Assembly (NCBI RefSeq): GCF_019748715.1
Contig: NZ_JACLBZ010000010.1
Coordinates: forward strand, 57,342 to 121,341
Reading direction: 5' to 3'
Length of the DNA stretch: 64,000 bases
From: Sporosarcina aquimarina
GTDB taxonomy: Bacteria > Bacillota > Bacilli > Bacillales_A > Planococcaceae
In this document: piece after piece, positions 1 through 8,404 of the stretch
Layout: each line of letters starts with the position of its first letter
Numbering within the stretch: position 1 is the stretch's first letter
Position numbers and translations under genes: made by a program
Notes under the pieces: model-generated
The model's input: the letters and a program-made list of their open reading frames with translations, nothing else
The model's database searches: none
What the model was told of the DNA's origin: nothing

Positions 1-23
1 TAGTACAAAGGGAGAAGGCGTAA

Positions 24-995
24 ATGGAAACGAATAAATTAAATGCTGTAGCTAGGATGTCTCCTCCAATGCTTGAGACATTCTACAAACAAAATGAACT
101 CGCGAAAGAAGCATTTTCAACAGATGTCACCTATACTGAAATGCGTGAAAATTATATAAATGAAAGAAAATATTGGAATGAGGGTGGACCTGAGCCAGAA
201 AGAGTTCTTAATAAAGAAATAGATGGACCACACGGTTTACTGGACATTCGCTTCCATTACCCGAGGAAAAGAACTGGAAAAGGGGCCATTGTGTATATTC
301 ATGGCGGTGGATTCGTAGTAGGTAATCTGGATACCCATAGCAAGATAATGCGCTTACTGATGGAAGAAACAGAATCAGTTGTAATAGGAATTGATTATCA
401 TCTGGCCCCAGAACATAAATATCCGGTACAAATCGAGGAATGTGCTTTTTTATTAGAATGGTTAAGAAAATATGCAGATGAATATGATATTGATCAAGAT
501 AATATTGCGATCGCCGGAGATTCCGGCGGTGCCAATTTAGCATTGGCAACATCTCTATATTTAAGAGATCAACAGAAAGATATTTCATTTTTACGGTGTT
601 TACTTTTATATTACGGTAGTTATGGGCTGACTGATTCGAAATCCAGAAGGCTGTACGGAGGAAATTATGACGGATTAAGTCAAAAAGATTTAACAACGTA
701 TTCAAATCTGTATATTGGGAATCGCCATCCAGATCTTCGTTATTTTGATTGTTTCTCAAACGATTTGACGAAGGACGTCCCTCCTTGTTACATCGCTTGC
801 GGGCAGTTAGATCCACTCCTGGATGATAGTTTATTATTATATGACCTATTGGTAAATAACAACATTAAGGCTGAGTATGATGAATTTAGTGGAGTGATAC
901 ATGCGTTCCTACACTTTTCACGAAGCCTTCCGGTAGCTATAAAAGCTATACAAAATGGTGCGAATTTCTATAAGTCTTCAGTTAAAGTGACATAA
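24..995 (+). CDS. Alpha/beta hydrolase, HSL/acetyl-esterase family
   Basis: A 323-residue protein of the hormone-sensitive-lipase branch of alpha/beta hydrolases, which hydrolyse short acyl esters. Visible marks are the oxyanion-hole motif HGGGF (residues 93-97), the nucleophile elbow GDSGG with Ser167, a likely acid Asp263 in LDPLLDD and a likely catalytic His293 in VIHAF. There is no signal peptide, so it should be cytoplasmic. A GGGAGAAGG ribosome site lies just before the ATG. It is distantly related to the esterase at 29821 and stands alone, closed by a terminator. The natural substrate cannot be told from the sequence. Confidence 0.9.
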   Translation: METNKLNAVARMSPPMLETFYKQNELAKEAFSTDVTYTEMRENYINERKYWNEGGPEPERVLNKEIDGPHGLLDIRFHYPRKRTGKGAIVYIHGGGFVVGNLDTHSKIMRLLMEETESVVIGIDYHLAPEHKYPVQIEECAFLLEWLRKYADEYDIDQDNIAIAGDSGGANLALATSLYLRDQQKDISFLRCLLLYYGSYGLTDSKSRRLYGGNYDGLSQKDLTTYSNLYIGNRHPDLRYFDCFSNDLTKDVPPCYIACGQLDPLLDDSLLLYDLLVNNNIKAEYDEFSGVIHAFLHFSRSLPVAIKAIQNGANFYKSSVKVT

Positions 996-1016
996 TATTG
1001 GCTAATTTAAGAACTC

Positions 1017-1058
1017 ACTAAAAAGCATATTGGCTTCTTAGTGGGATGCTTTTTTAAA
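1017..1058 (+). terminator. Terminator after the esterase gene
   Basis: AAAAAGCAT pairs with ATGCTTTTTT around a short loop and ends in a T run, about 25 bases after the esterase stop codon. Confidence 0.6.
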
Positions 1059-1267
1059 ACAGGAGTCTGTCCAGAGTGAAAGATATCTGTGTGACAAACA
1101 TTCAAGCGCTGAGTAGCTTTTTGGATATTATTGGTTAGTATATGTTGATTTCGGGAGCCAGGCATCCTAAAGTCTGTCTGAAGGTTGTGTGGAGATCGAA
1201 AGTTGCTTGTGAAGTTGCCTAAGTGTTGTAGATTTCTTTAAATAATATATTTTTTTGGAATATATAA
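1059..1267. other. Intergenic stretch with a repeat fragment
   Basis: No convincing gene. At about 1154-1166 there is a CGGGAGCCAGGCA string, which also forms the right end of the REP-like repeats at 10813 and 20489. This may be a decayed copy. Confidence 0.4.
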
Positions 1268-1304
1268 GGGGGGCATTTTTGTGAAATAACAAAAATGCCC
1301 CCCC
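1268..1304 (-). terminator. Terminator of the PadR-DUF1700-DUF4097 operon
   Basis: A near-perfect hairpin, GGGGGGCATTTTTGT paired with its complement around GAAAT. It lies just beyond the stop codon of the leftward DUF4097 gene; read leftward it is followed by an A/T-rich tail. Confidence 0.75.
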
Positions 1305-1323
1305 TTTGTATGTTTTAGCTTTG

Positions 1324-2178
1324 TTAACGTTTTCCCACTGTGATATTTCCATTTTTCGAAGAAAGATTGATAGGGATTTCACCTTTTCCAAATACAGCAT
1401 GTGATTTTTTTTCATTGAAAATCGTGCTATTCCCATTAGCGGCTTCTGCAATGATTGTCGCATTTGTAGGCGTGTTTGCCGTTTGAATATCGATGCGTCC
1501 ATTGTCTGTAATCAATTCAGTTGGGTCATCGAGTGAATCTGTCTTTACCTCAATTCGCCCGTTATTCGCTTGTACAGTAAGTTTCCCTTTTACGTCTTCC
1601 AGCTTCGTCTTTCCGTTATCCGAGCGAACTGAAATCGAATCGGCTGACGTGTCTTTAAGCGCAATCAGACCATTATTTGATTGTACCTTGAGTGTAGTAT
1701 TTGTTAAACTTGTCGCTTTTACTTTTCCGTTATCTGATTCCAACGTCATATAATCTGCGTTTACGTCTCTCACGTCAACGGTTCCATTATCGCTTTGAAT
1801 TCGTAGCGAGTCATAATCCTTGTGAGGTATGTGTACTTTCAGGATAGTTGGCTTTAACCCGAAATTGACTGAGATCAGCTTCTGTTTCTTCTTTTTAAGT
1901 ACAATGACCAAACTAGAATCCTTTACCATAGCGGATACATCGTTCTTTATATCGTGTCCCGAAGCTTCGATAAAAGCCTTTGATCCGTCTGTTGGAACTA
2001 GTTCAACTTGACCGTCATCGGCGTTGATATCGATGCTTGTAAAGTTATCATCTTGAATAGTGAATTCCTGGGTAACCGCCTTTGGCTTTTGGATAAGCTG
2101 ATAGGTGATGAGACTCCCTACGATACCAACTAGCAGAAGAAGAGAAGCAATTATCGATAGTCCTTTAATGTTCAACAT
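1324..2178 (-). CDS. DUF4097 family beta-strand repeat protein, membrane anchored
   Basis: 284 residues. An N-terminal hydrophobic segment (about residues 8-28) acts as a membrane anchor or uncleaved signal. The rest is a run of roughly 20-residue units built around S-D/N-N-G-K/R (SDNGKV, SNNGLI, SDNGKT, ANNGRI, TDNGRI), the pattern of DUF4097 putative adhesin proteins, which are expected to fold as a parallel beta-helix outside the membrane. It overlaps the end of the DUF1700 gene by 14 bases, so translation is probably coupled. An AAAGGGGG ribosome site precedes the ATG. The family is often found beside envelope-stress regulators; the exact role is unknown. Confidence 0.85.
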   Translation of the reverse strand: MLNIKGLSIIASLLLLVGIVGSLITYQLIQKPKAVTQEFTIQDDNFTSIDINADDGQVELVPTDGSKAFIEASGHDIKNDVSAMVKDSSLVIVLKKKKQKLISVNFGLKPTILKVHIPHKDYDSLRIQSDNGTVDVRDVNADYMTLESDNGKVKATSLTNTTLKVQSNNGLIALKDTSADSISVRSDNGKTKLEDVKGKLTVQANNGRIEVKTDSLDDPTELITDNGRIDIQTANTPTNATIIAEAANGNSTIFNEKKSHAVFGKGEIPINLSSKNGNITVGKR

Positions 2179-2731
2179 GCGTTAAGCCCCCTTTGACGAG
2201 TTTCCCATTAAATTTCATATAGCGTATAAACCCATTCATAAAGTACTTCGTGGCGTATAACATTCCGATTGAGATAAAGAGACCGAGTCCGCACAAGGCG
2301 AGTGAGTTAAATAAGTCGAACAACTCAAATGTACCAGGAGCTAGAATGGGGTTTAGCAAAATAAGAAGAGGTGCCGCAGTGAATCCAATGCCTGTGACCC
2401 AACCAGACACAATCAAGGCGACCAATGCGATAAATGGTCCAAGTACAATAATCAGGTTAAAGAAACCTAAACCAATAACTGCCCATATAGCTCGCAATAG
2501 ATTTCCCGTGCTGCCGGTTGTTTCTGCTTTTTCAAGGTGGTACGCAGCAGATAACTCTTTTCCTATTGTTTTTGGAGAACCAAGGGAGGTTGCAATATGC
2601 TCTTCAGATTTTCCGTCTAACTGCCCAATTGCAAAGTATTCTTCGTAGTCCTGCAAAATTTCTTGTCGTTCTTCGTGTGGGAGTTTTGTTAAATTATTCT
2701 TTAGATGAGTAAAAAATTTTTTCTTATTCAT
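2165..2731 (-). CDS. DUF1700 (HAAS-domain) membrane protein
   Basis: 188 residues. The N-terminal 60 or so residues (MNKKKFFTHLKNNL, then DYEEYF and a GSP motif) are the helical HAAS/DUF1700 signature. About four hydrophobic segments follow between residues 80 and 175. Such proteins are typically encoded directly after a PadR regulator, as here, and are thought to take part in signalling to or control of membrane partners. It lies between the PadR gene and the DUF4097 gene in one leftward operon. No enzymatic residues are recognisable. Confidence 0.85.
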   Translation of the reverse strand: MNKKKFFTHLKNNLTKLPHEERQEILQDYEEYFAIGQLDGKSEEHIATSLGSPKTIGKELSAAYHLEKAETTGSTGNLLRAIWAVIGLGFFNLIIVLGPFIALVALIVSGWVTGIGFTAAPLLILLNPILAPGTFELFDLFNSLALCGLGLFISIGMLYATKYFMNGFIRYMKFNGKLVKGGLTHVEH

Positions 2732-2807
2732 TTTACTACTCCTTTTTTTTCGTTTGCTAACCGACTATGATCATATGATTGAAATCCGTTCATTCTCCAG
2801 TTTTCAG

Positions 2808-3128
2808 TCATTCCTGTACACCCTCCTTGATTAATGCATTCACTCCATCCGTGAAAGTCCGCCACTCGGCCAATTGTTCATGAAGATACGCACGACCTGC
2901 ATCTGTCAATTTGTAATATTTGCGAGGAGGGCCTTCTGACGATTCTTGCAAATACGTCGTAAAATAGCCTTCCTTCGTTAAACGACGGAGCAGGGGGTAA
3001 ACCGATCCTTCCGAAATGGAAATTTGATCCGAAATCTTCTGCACAAGCTCATAACCATATCGATCCTGCTTATCAAGTAAGACAAGCACACATAAATTTA
3101 GGACACCTTTTTTGAATTGTACATTCAT
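2808..3128 (-). CDS. PadR family transcriptional regulator
   Basis: 106 residues if translation starts at the ATG at 3128, chosen because GGAAGGAG sits 11 bases before it; an upstream in-frame extension to 3206 would overlap the promoter. The winged-helix core is clear: [21 protein letters not shown] and [10 protein letters not shown] are standard PadR motifs, followed by the C-terminal dimerisation helix. PadR proteins repress their own operon and release DNA on binding a small molecule or stress signal. It is first in the operon with the DUF1700 and DUF4097 genes and probably controls all three. Confidence 0.92.
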   Translation of the reverse strand: MNVQFKKGVLNLCVLVLLDKQDRYGYELVQKISDQISISEGSVYPLLRRLTKEGYFTTYLQESSEGPPRKYYKLTDAGRAYLHEQLAEWRTFTDGVNALIKEGVQE

Positions 3129-3196
3129 TCCAATTAATCTCCTTCCGCTAGTGATCAATGAATAGTACTGTCTTTTGCTAAGTACTTGGTAACAGT

Positions 3197-3225
3197 AATA
3201 TATCATATGGTATTGTTCATAGCAA
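3197..3225 (-). promoter_or_regulatory. SigA-type promoter of the padR operon
   Basis: Read leftward: TTGCTA, 17 bases, TATATT, about 70 bases before the PadR start codon. The surrounding AGTACT / GGTAC / GTAC-rich sequence may contain the PadR operator, but no clear dyad could be fixed. Confidence 0.6.
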
Positions 3226-3376
3226 GGTACCGATTAAGAAAGTATATGAATGTCTGTTAACATAAATTCTGAACTAATCAAAAAGGGAGTTATCTTTCTC
3301 TGTAAGTATCATTTATCCATAAAAAAATGTTTGGTTTTCGCAGATCTTTTGTTGTGTCAAAAAAGTTTTCACAACA

Positions 3377-3403
3377 TGAAACTATTACTGAAAAACTCCG
3401 TCT
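3377..3403 (+). promoter_or_regulatory. ECF sigma factor promoter of the SLH gene
   Basis: TGAAAC, then 16 bases after GAAAC, then CGTCT: the -35/-10 layout of SigW/SigX-type extracytoplasmic sigma factors. The spacer (CTGAAAA, CTC) is also shared with the promoter at 15987 in front of the deacetylase-sigma operon. It lies about 40 bases upstream of the ATG at 3441 and supports that start. Confidence 0.75.
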
Positions 3404-3440
3404 ATACGATACTTACATAGTAAAAGTAGGAGGGATCCCA

Positions 3441-4544
3441 ATGAATAAAAACAAGCTATTCCATCTTATATTAGCCGCAACAGTTGCTGTTCCTACCATC
3501 TTGGTACCGATACAGGCAGAAGCAGAAGTGGTTAGTCCGTTTAAGGATGTATCCAAAAACAGTCCGTATCTTGAGATCATTCATGAAATGCGCGATCAGC
3601 AAATTATCAGTGGTTATGCTAATGGGGAATTCAGGCCGAGTGAGGTTATCTCCCGAAAACATGCGGCTGCGCTCGTTAACCGTACAGTGAAATTGCCTGT
3701 CGTCGAAAAGTTTGTTCCATTTAAGGATGTATCTGCAAAGAATACTTTTTTTTATGATATAAAAAAATTGCAGCAAGCAGGGATTTTTGAACCGGACGCA
3801 AAAGGCAATTTTTATCCGAATCAACCAATCACCCGTGCAGAGATGGCGAAGGTGTTGACCGCTGCGTTTGATCTAAAAGTGAAAGTGGATTTGGATTTCG
3901 TGGATGTGCCGAGAACCCATCCTGCGAGCAAGTATATTAAGGCGCTTTATTCGAATGGCATCACAACAGGTGATTTCGGAACGTTCAGTCCTGACCGACC
4001 GGTTACCAGAGTACATTATGCCGTATTTCTGCATCGTCTGCTGCATATGAACGATCCTGTTGATCCGAATGAACCGGCGCAGAAAATCCGCGGACAGTTT
4101 GCGAGGATTACTGAGCAGGAACTGAGAGAGCCCAATTTAATGGCTTTAACGATGCTTGGTATGCTTGAGCAGAAAATTACACACGACCCATCCGATTATC
4201 TGATTACAGAACCTACGAAAGATGGGTGGGCGACAGTTCAGATGTACATGGCAGGCCATTCACTTGGACAAATGGCGAAAGAAAATATTCTTTATCTCAA
4301 GCGTTTTGTAAAGAATGGCTCTGAGCTGGAAGCGATTTTGGACGGATGGCTGCAAGGGGATTTTTCAAAAATCAAAGAAGATTTTTTCACATTAAAAGCG
4401 ATAGGAGATCCGGATTTCTTTAATTGCGCTGTATGTGAGCAAAAATTTGCCATGAATATCCGGACAAAACGTGCAGAAGAAGACTTTGTGCGTGCCCTCT
4501 ATGGTGAGGAAGGATTACAGAGGCACCGGACGCAATGGGAATAA
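3441..4544 (+). CDS. SLH-domain surface protein with an unknown C-terminal domain
   Basis: 367 residues from the ATG at 3441, which follows AGGAGGG; a longer frame from 3327 is rejected because it runs through the ECF promoter. A signal peptide (about residues 1-27, ending AEA) is followed by three SLH domains (roughly residues 32-200; FKDVSKNSPYLEII, ISGYANGEF, ITRAEMAKVL). SLH triplets bind pyruvylated secondary cell wall polymer. The C-terminal 150 residues, including a C-A-V-C motif near residue 332, match no family I recognise. The promoter implies control by an envelope-stress sigma factor. Confidence 0.88.
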   Translation: MNKNKLFHLILAATVAVPTILVPIQAEAEVVSPFKDVSKNSPYLEIIHEMRDQQIISGYANGEFRPSEVISRKHAAALVNRTVKLPVVEKFVPFKDVSAKNTFFYDIKKLQQAGIFEPDAKGNFYPNQPITRAEMAKVLTAAFDLKVKVDLDFVDVPRTHPASKYIKALYSNGITTGDFGTFSPDRPVTRVHYAVFLHRLLHMNDPVDPNEPAQKIRGQFARITEQELREPNLMALTMLGMLEQKITHDPSDYLITEPTKDGWATVQMYMAGHSLGQMAKENILYLKRFVKNGSELEAILDGWLQGDFSKIKEDFFTLKAIGDPDFFNCAVCEQKFAMNIRTKRAEEDFVRALYGEEGLQRHRTQWE

Positions 4545-4559
4545 AATAAGAATGAGCAG

Positions 4560-4588
4560 GGAACCGCATGCAGCCGGTTCTCTTTTTG
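4560..4588 (+). terminator. Terminator after the SLH gene
   Basis: GAACCG, an 8-base loop, CGGTTC, then TCTTTTT, starting 16 bases after the stop codon. Confidence 0.7.
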
Positions 4589-4825
4589 GCTGGAGTTATC
4601 TGCGCATAAAACTCCCTGCAACGCTCCTTCAGGTAAGGATGAAGTGCAAAAACACTCATGTTCGTTTGAATAAACTTTACAACTGTTGGGGTGAAGCAAG
4701 GATTGCTCAAACGACAGATTGCTTTTTCTGCAAACCTGCTAAAAATAAAGTCTGTACGTCATGCACTTCAACTTCAACATCAACTCGGATCTGATATTGA
4801 ATTATGTCTCACACATTAACATGGT
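4589..4825. other. Gene-free stretch
   Basis: Short open frames here have no ribosome site and no recognisable product. Nothing further is seen. Confidence 0.4.
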
Positions 4826-5092
4826 TTATTCAGATTTCAAGCTGATTAGAATAAGAACAATTCCGGAAAACAGGCAAACCATCCGGGTCAATGAAATTTT
4901 CTCCGTCAGGCCGAATAAGGCGATTCCCGTAGTAATGATCAGTACAGTAGGACCGACGAGCGCCAGTAACGTGTTGATGTAAAAGGCTTTCTCTAAATCA
5001 TTGAACTTGTACATAAAAAAGGCAGCCGTAATATCTATGCTTCCTGAGAAAATTCGCAGCAAAATAATCATAAGGAGAGATGTTTCGATCAC
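4826..5092 (-). CDS. YqhV-like small membrane protein (DUF2619)
   Basis: 88 residues with three hydrophobic segments and the pattern of Bacillus YqhV (ITAAFFM, then NTLLALVGPTVLIITTGIAL, then FSGIVLILI). Family members are short integral membrane proteins of unknown function, in Bacillus subtilis encoded beside sporulation stage III genes. That neighbourhood is absent here. The start is a GTG at 5092 behind GGAAGGGG. Confidence 0.8.
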   Translation of the reverse strand: MIETSLLMIILLRIFSGSIDITAAFFMYKFNDLEKAFYINTLLALVGPTVLIITTGIALFGLTEKISLTRMVCLFSGIVLILISLKSE

Positions 5093-5403
5093 ATTCTAAA
5101 CCCCTTCCGTATTAGATAAAACTTACCTAATTGTATGTGGGCACATTGCTCTTTATCATCATAATCTCACAGTGACATTGGGTTTGAATTTAAAATTTGG
5201 ACATCTTCATGAGCATGTTCAAAAGCTGGTACGGTCAATGATTTTGAAGCGGAAGTTCAGGCTGGAAATTTGTCTAATACAGTGGAAATGAAACGGGTTC
5301 GTTTACATCTAGGAATAGTCTTTAAATTGGAGATGGGGGACCAGTTACTTTATTCAAGTTACAAGGAAAATGTGATGTGTCCATTAGAAAAAAAACATAC
5401 TAT
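5093..5403. other. Intergenic stretch between yqhV-like and csp genes
   Basis: No supported gene. A rightward open frame over 5270-5509 runs into the csp promoter and leader, lacks a ribosome site and resembles nothing known. Confidence 0.4.
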
Positions 5404-5432
5404 TTGCTATTTTATCACATACATGTTATTCT
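5404..5432 (+). promoter_or_regulatory. Promoter and long leader of the cold-shock gene
   Basis: TTGCTA, 17 bases, TATTCT. Transcription from here would give a leader of about 110 bases before the csp start codon, as is usual for cspA-type genes, whose leaders refold at low temperature. Confidence 0.55.
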
Positions 5433-5549
5433 TAAGAAGAATTATTTTTGTTCTTCTTTCAACCGAGAATATATTTTGTTTTTCGTCTAAGACATTTGAG
5501 CAAGGATAGTAACATATTGTGTGGATATCCGCACTAGGAGGCAACAACA

Positions 5550-5750
5550 ATGGAACAAGGTAACGTTAAGTGGTTTAATGCAGAAAAAGGTTTTGGATTT
5601 ATCGAGCGTGAAGCAGGAGAGGACGTATTCGTACATTTCTCAGCTATCCAAAGCGAAGGTTTCAAATCTTTAGACGAAGGTCAAAGTGTAACATTTGAAA
5701 TTGAACAAGGACAACGTGGCCTACAAGCTACAAACGTTCAAAAAGCTTAA
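5550..5750 (+). CDS. Cold-shock protein, CspA/CspB family
   Basis: 66 residues, the full length of a single cold-shock domain. Both RNA-binding motifs are intact: RNP1 KGFGFIER (residues 13-20) and RNP2 VFVHFSAI (residues 27-34), with the usual aromatic residues. These proteins bind single-stranded RNA and DNA as RNA chaperones in the cytoplasm. A strong AGGAGG ribosome site, long leader and own terminator show a monocistronic gene. Closest in character to Bacillus CspB/CspC/CspD; which paralogue cannot be decided. Confidence 0.97.
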   Translation: MEQGNVKWFNAEKGFGFIEREAGEDVFVHFSAIQSEGFKSLDEGQSVTFEIEQGQRGLQATNVQKA

Positions 5751-5760
5751 TAATAGCTTG

Positions 5761-5791
5761 AAAAAGGCCCTACATGTAGGGTCTTTTTTTT
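5761..5791 (+). terminator. Terminator of the csp gene
   Basis: AAAAAGGCCCTAC and TAGGGTCTTTTTTTT form a hairpin with a T run, 10 bases after the stop codon. Confidence 0.85.
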
Positions 5792-5948
5792 ATGTCCTTA
5801 AATTTGTTTTTATAAGTAGTTAACTATGTCACTTCGGCCGTTAACCTTCGCGAAAAGCCTTCATGATTGTTTGGGTAAAAGTGAATTTATAAACAAACAG
5901 AGTCGTTTCATGCCTAGGCATGCATTTCAAATGTCATCCGTTCTGTTG

Positions 5949-6680
5949 TTATACCAAAACCTTACTTAAAAATGCTTTTGTCCGTTCATTTTGCGGATTG
6001 TTAAATAATTGTAAGGGTTCATTTTCTTCTACAATTAACCCCTCGTCAATATAGATTACACGATCTGCAACTTCCTTGGCGAACCCCATTTCGTGAGTAA
6101 CGACGACCATCGTCATTCCTTCTTTCGCTAATTGCTTCATGACTTGCAATACTTCTCCAACCATTTCTGGGTCGAGTGCTGAAGTTGGTTCGTCAAATAG
6201 CATAATCTTTGGATTCATTGCTAGCGACCGGGCGATGGCGACTCGTTGTTTTTGTCCGCCCGAAAGGGAAGCGGGATAGGCCTTTTCTTTCTCACTCAAT
6301 CCGACTTTTCCAAGTAGTTCACGTGCCTGTTGCTCTGCTTCAATTTTGGGAACTCCTCTTGCTTTCATTGGACCGAGAATGATGTTTTCAATTACTGACT
6401 TATGGGGAAATAGGTTGAAATGCTGGAACACCATTCCGACTTCTTGCCGCACTTTATTAATATTTGTTTTTTTACTAGTAATATCTACATTTTCAATGAG
6501 CACATGGCCAGATGTAATATCCTCTAAACGATTTAAACATCTTAGAAAGGTACTCTTTCCTGAACCCGAAGCCCCAATGATACACACTACCTCTTTTTCA
6601 GCGATGTCGATCGAAATATCTTTAAGCACATGATTCTCTCCAAAACTCTTCATTAAATTTCTAACTTGAATCATCGTCAT
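5949..6680 (-). CDS. Polar amino acid ABC transporter, ATP-binding protein
   Basis: 243 residues, the usual length of GlnQ/TcyN/ArtM ATPases. Walker A is GASGSGKST, the Q loop is [10 protein letters not shown], the signature is LSGGQKQR and Walker B is IMLFDEPT. It drives uptake of a polar amino acid through the permease encoded just upstream; its ATG overlaps the permease stop as ATGA, indicating coupled translation. Last gene of a leftward three-gene operon (binding protein, permease, ATPase). The substrate (glutamine, arginine, cystine or other) cannot be fixed from these motifs. Confidence 0.93.
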   Translation of the reverse strand: MTMIQVRNLMKSFGENHVLKDISIDIAEKEVVCIIGASGSGKSTFLRCLNRLEDITSGHVLIENVDITSKKTNINKVRQEVGMVFQHFNLFPHKSVIENIILGPMKARGVPKIEAEQQARELLGKVGLSEKEKAYPASLSGGQKQRVAIARSLAMNPKIMLFDEPTSALDPEMVGEVLQVMKQLAKEGMTMVVVTHEMGFAKEVADRVIYIDEGLIVEENEPLQLFNNPQNERTKAFLSKVLV

Positions 6681-7321
6681 GAAAGTTTAAATCTCCTTTC
6701 CAAAAAGCTCGAAAGTAAGGACAATAAATAAATAATGATAAAGTATAGAACGCCGACAACAATCCAGATTTCAAACGCCTTGAAGGTAGCCGCAATTTGC
6801 ACTTGTCCGCGTTGAGTTAAATCGGCAATCCCTATAACGGACAATAAAGACGTATCCTTCAAACTAATGATGGCCTGATTGGTGAAAGTAGGTAACATTC
6901 TTCTGAAAGCTTGTGGTAAAATGACGAATTTCATGCTTTGTACGTTGGTTAATCCAAGGGATCGTGCCGCTTCGTCTTGCCCGCGATCAATGGACTGGAT
7001 GCCGGCTCTCATGATTTCGGCATAATAAGCACCCGCATTGATGGCAATTGTTAATATACCTGCAGTCATTCGATCTAAGGAAATGAATTCTAACGTGTTT
7101 AATCCAAAATAAATAAAAAATAGTTGCACTAAGATTGGCGTTCCTCTTATCGCATCTACAAAGAATTTAGCAATCCAACGTAGTATGAAAAATGGGGATA
7201 ATCTCAGCAATGCAACAATTAAACCGAGAAAAAATCCAATTATAATCGCAATGACAAATACCTTGAGTGTCACTTGAAGCCCATCAAATAAATACGGAAG
7301 TGATTTCATTATAACTTCCAC
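6677..7321 (-). CDS. Polar amino acid ABC transporter, permease
   Basis: 214 residues with about five membrane segments and the HisM/GlnP-type EAA loop ([19 protein letters not shown]). Start taken at the GTG at 7321, nine bases after AGGAGG; an in-frame ATG at 7309 is the alternative. A homodimer of this subunit forms the membrane channel, served by the binding lipoprotein encoded upstream and the ATPase downstream. A strong hairpin lies between this gene and the binding-protein gene, probably lowering its expression relative to the binding protein. Confidence 0.93.
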   Translation of the reverse strand: MEVIMKSLPYLFDGLQVTLKVFVIAIIIGFFLGLIVALLRLSPFFILRWIAKFFVDAIRGTPILVQLFFIYFGLNTLEFISLDRMTAGILTIAINAGAYYAEIMRAGIQSIDRGQDEAARSLGLTNVQSMKFVILPQAFRRMLPTFTNQAIISLKDTSLLSVIGIADLTQRGQVQIAATFKAFEIWIVVGVLYFIIIYLLSLLSSFLERRFKLS

Positions 7322-7342
7322 TCACATCTGCCTCCTTTGAAA

Positions 7343-7376
7343 AAAATTAAGTGCGAAACATATCGCACTTAATTTT
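7343..7376 (-). terminator. Intercistronic hairpin between binding protein and permease genes
   Basis: A perfect 14-bp stem (AAAATTAAGTGCGA and complement) with a 6-base loop; read leftward it ends in TTTTTTT. It fits a partial terminator or 3' end stabiliser that leaves the binding protein in excess. Confidence 0.75.
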
Positions 7377-7384
7377 CATGAGAA

Positions 7385-8161
7385 TTAATCTAAATATTCA
7401 TTTAAAATTTCATCATACTTACCGTTCTCTTTTAAGTTTGTTAATCCCTTATCAATCATTTCCAATAACTCATCGTTTTTGCCTTTTAAGACGGAGATGC
7501 CATAGTTGTCTCCAGTTAAGCGGTCACCTACAATTTTAAATTTCAGATCACTCACTGCAATCGCATAACTAATTACAGGATAATCCTCCATTAAAGCATC
7601 AACTGTTCCATTCGTCACTTCCTGGAACATTGACGTGCTATCATTCACTTGGACAATTTCATAGTTATATTTGTCTTTATTCTCTTCAGCAAACTTTGCG
7701 CTGACTGTGCCATTTTTTATAACTACTCTTTTTCCGGCTAAATCTTCGAGACTATTGATTTCTGTATTATTATCAGCGATTACAAGAGAAATTCCGGCCT
7801 CGAAATAAGGATCGGAAAAATCGACTGTTTCTTTACGTTCATCCGTGATACTCATCCCGCCCATACCAATGTCCAATTCACCGGCTTGCATCGATGGTAT
7901 TATTCCTGAAAAGTCCATTTGCTCGATTTTGATTTTGAAACCCTGATCTTCTGCAATGGCATTAATCAAGTCAATGTCAATACCGACTAATTCTCCATCT
8001 GCTTCAAATTCAAAGGGAGGGTATGTGTTATCAACACCTACAACATACGTTTTGTCTTCTGCATTTTCTTTTTCCGAAGAAGTTTTATCGTCACTTCCTC
8101 CACATGCTACTAATAAAATTGAGATGATCGATAAAACCATTATTAAAATGAACTTCTTCAT
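7385..8161 (-). CDS. Polar amino acid ABC transporter, substrate-binding lipoprotein
   Basis: 258 residues from the ATG at 8161, which follows AGGGGAG. A lipoprotein signal ends in LLVAC with Cys20, so it is tethered outside the membrane. The mature part is a SBP_bac_3 domain: YPPFEFEADGELVGIDIDL near the start, DFSGIIPSMQAGELDIG, and a DxxMEDYPV hinge region. It captures a polar amino acid and hands it to the permease encoded downstream. The most highly expressed member of the operon is expected to be this one, given the hairpin after it. Confidence 0.95.
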   Translation of the reverse strand: MKKFILIMVLSIISILLVACGGSDDKTSSEKENAEDKTYVVGVDNTYPPFEFEADGELVGIDIDLINAIAEDQGFKIKIEQMDFSGIIPSMQAGELDIGMGGMSITDERKETVDFSDPYFEAGISLVIADNNTEINSLEDLAGKRVVIKNGTVSAKFAEENKDKYNYEIVQVNDSTSMFQEVTNGTVDALMEDYPVISYAIAVSDLKFKIVGDRLTGDNYGISVLKGKNDELLEMIDKGLTNLKENGKYDEILNEYLD

Positions 8162-8404
8162 TCTCTCAGCTCCCCTAAACATATATTTTGCAAATTAAGT
8201 GAAAACGTATATCGATAGTAGTATATTTTTAGACTGCGCGTAATATTACAAATGTAGTGTGGTAAATTACTTTTGGCACCTTTTTGAGATGCGGGTCACA
8301 GAAATGAAATCAGTACAGTGAGGGTCTGGAACTCAATAGCGGTCCTGTCTGTTGTAACCATTCACCAGCTTATCCGTCTACTGGAATAGATTGGAGGGAG
8401 TGGT

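Noticed and set aside
3327..3440. Longer N-terminus for the SLH gene
   Set aside because: It would place the ECF promoter inside the gene and bury the signal peptide; the ATG at 3441 has a strong ribosome site.
5270..5509. 79-residue open frame before csp
   Set aside because: No ribosome site, unlike any known protein, and it covers the csp promoter and leader.
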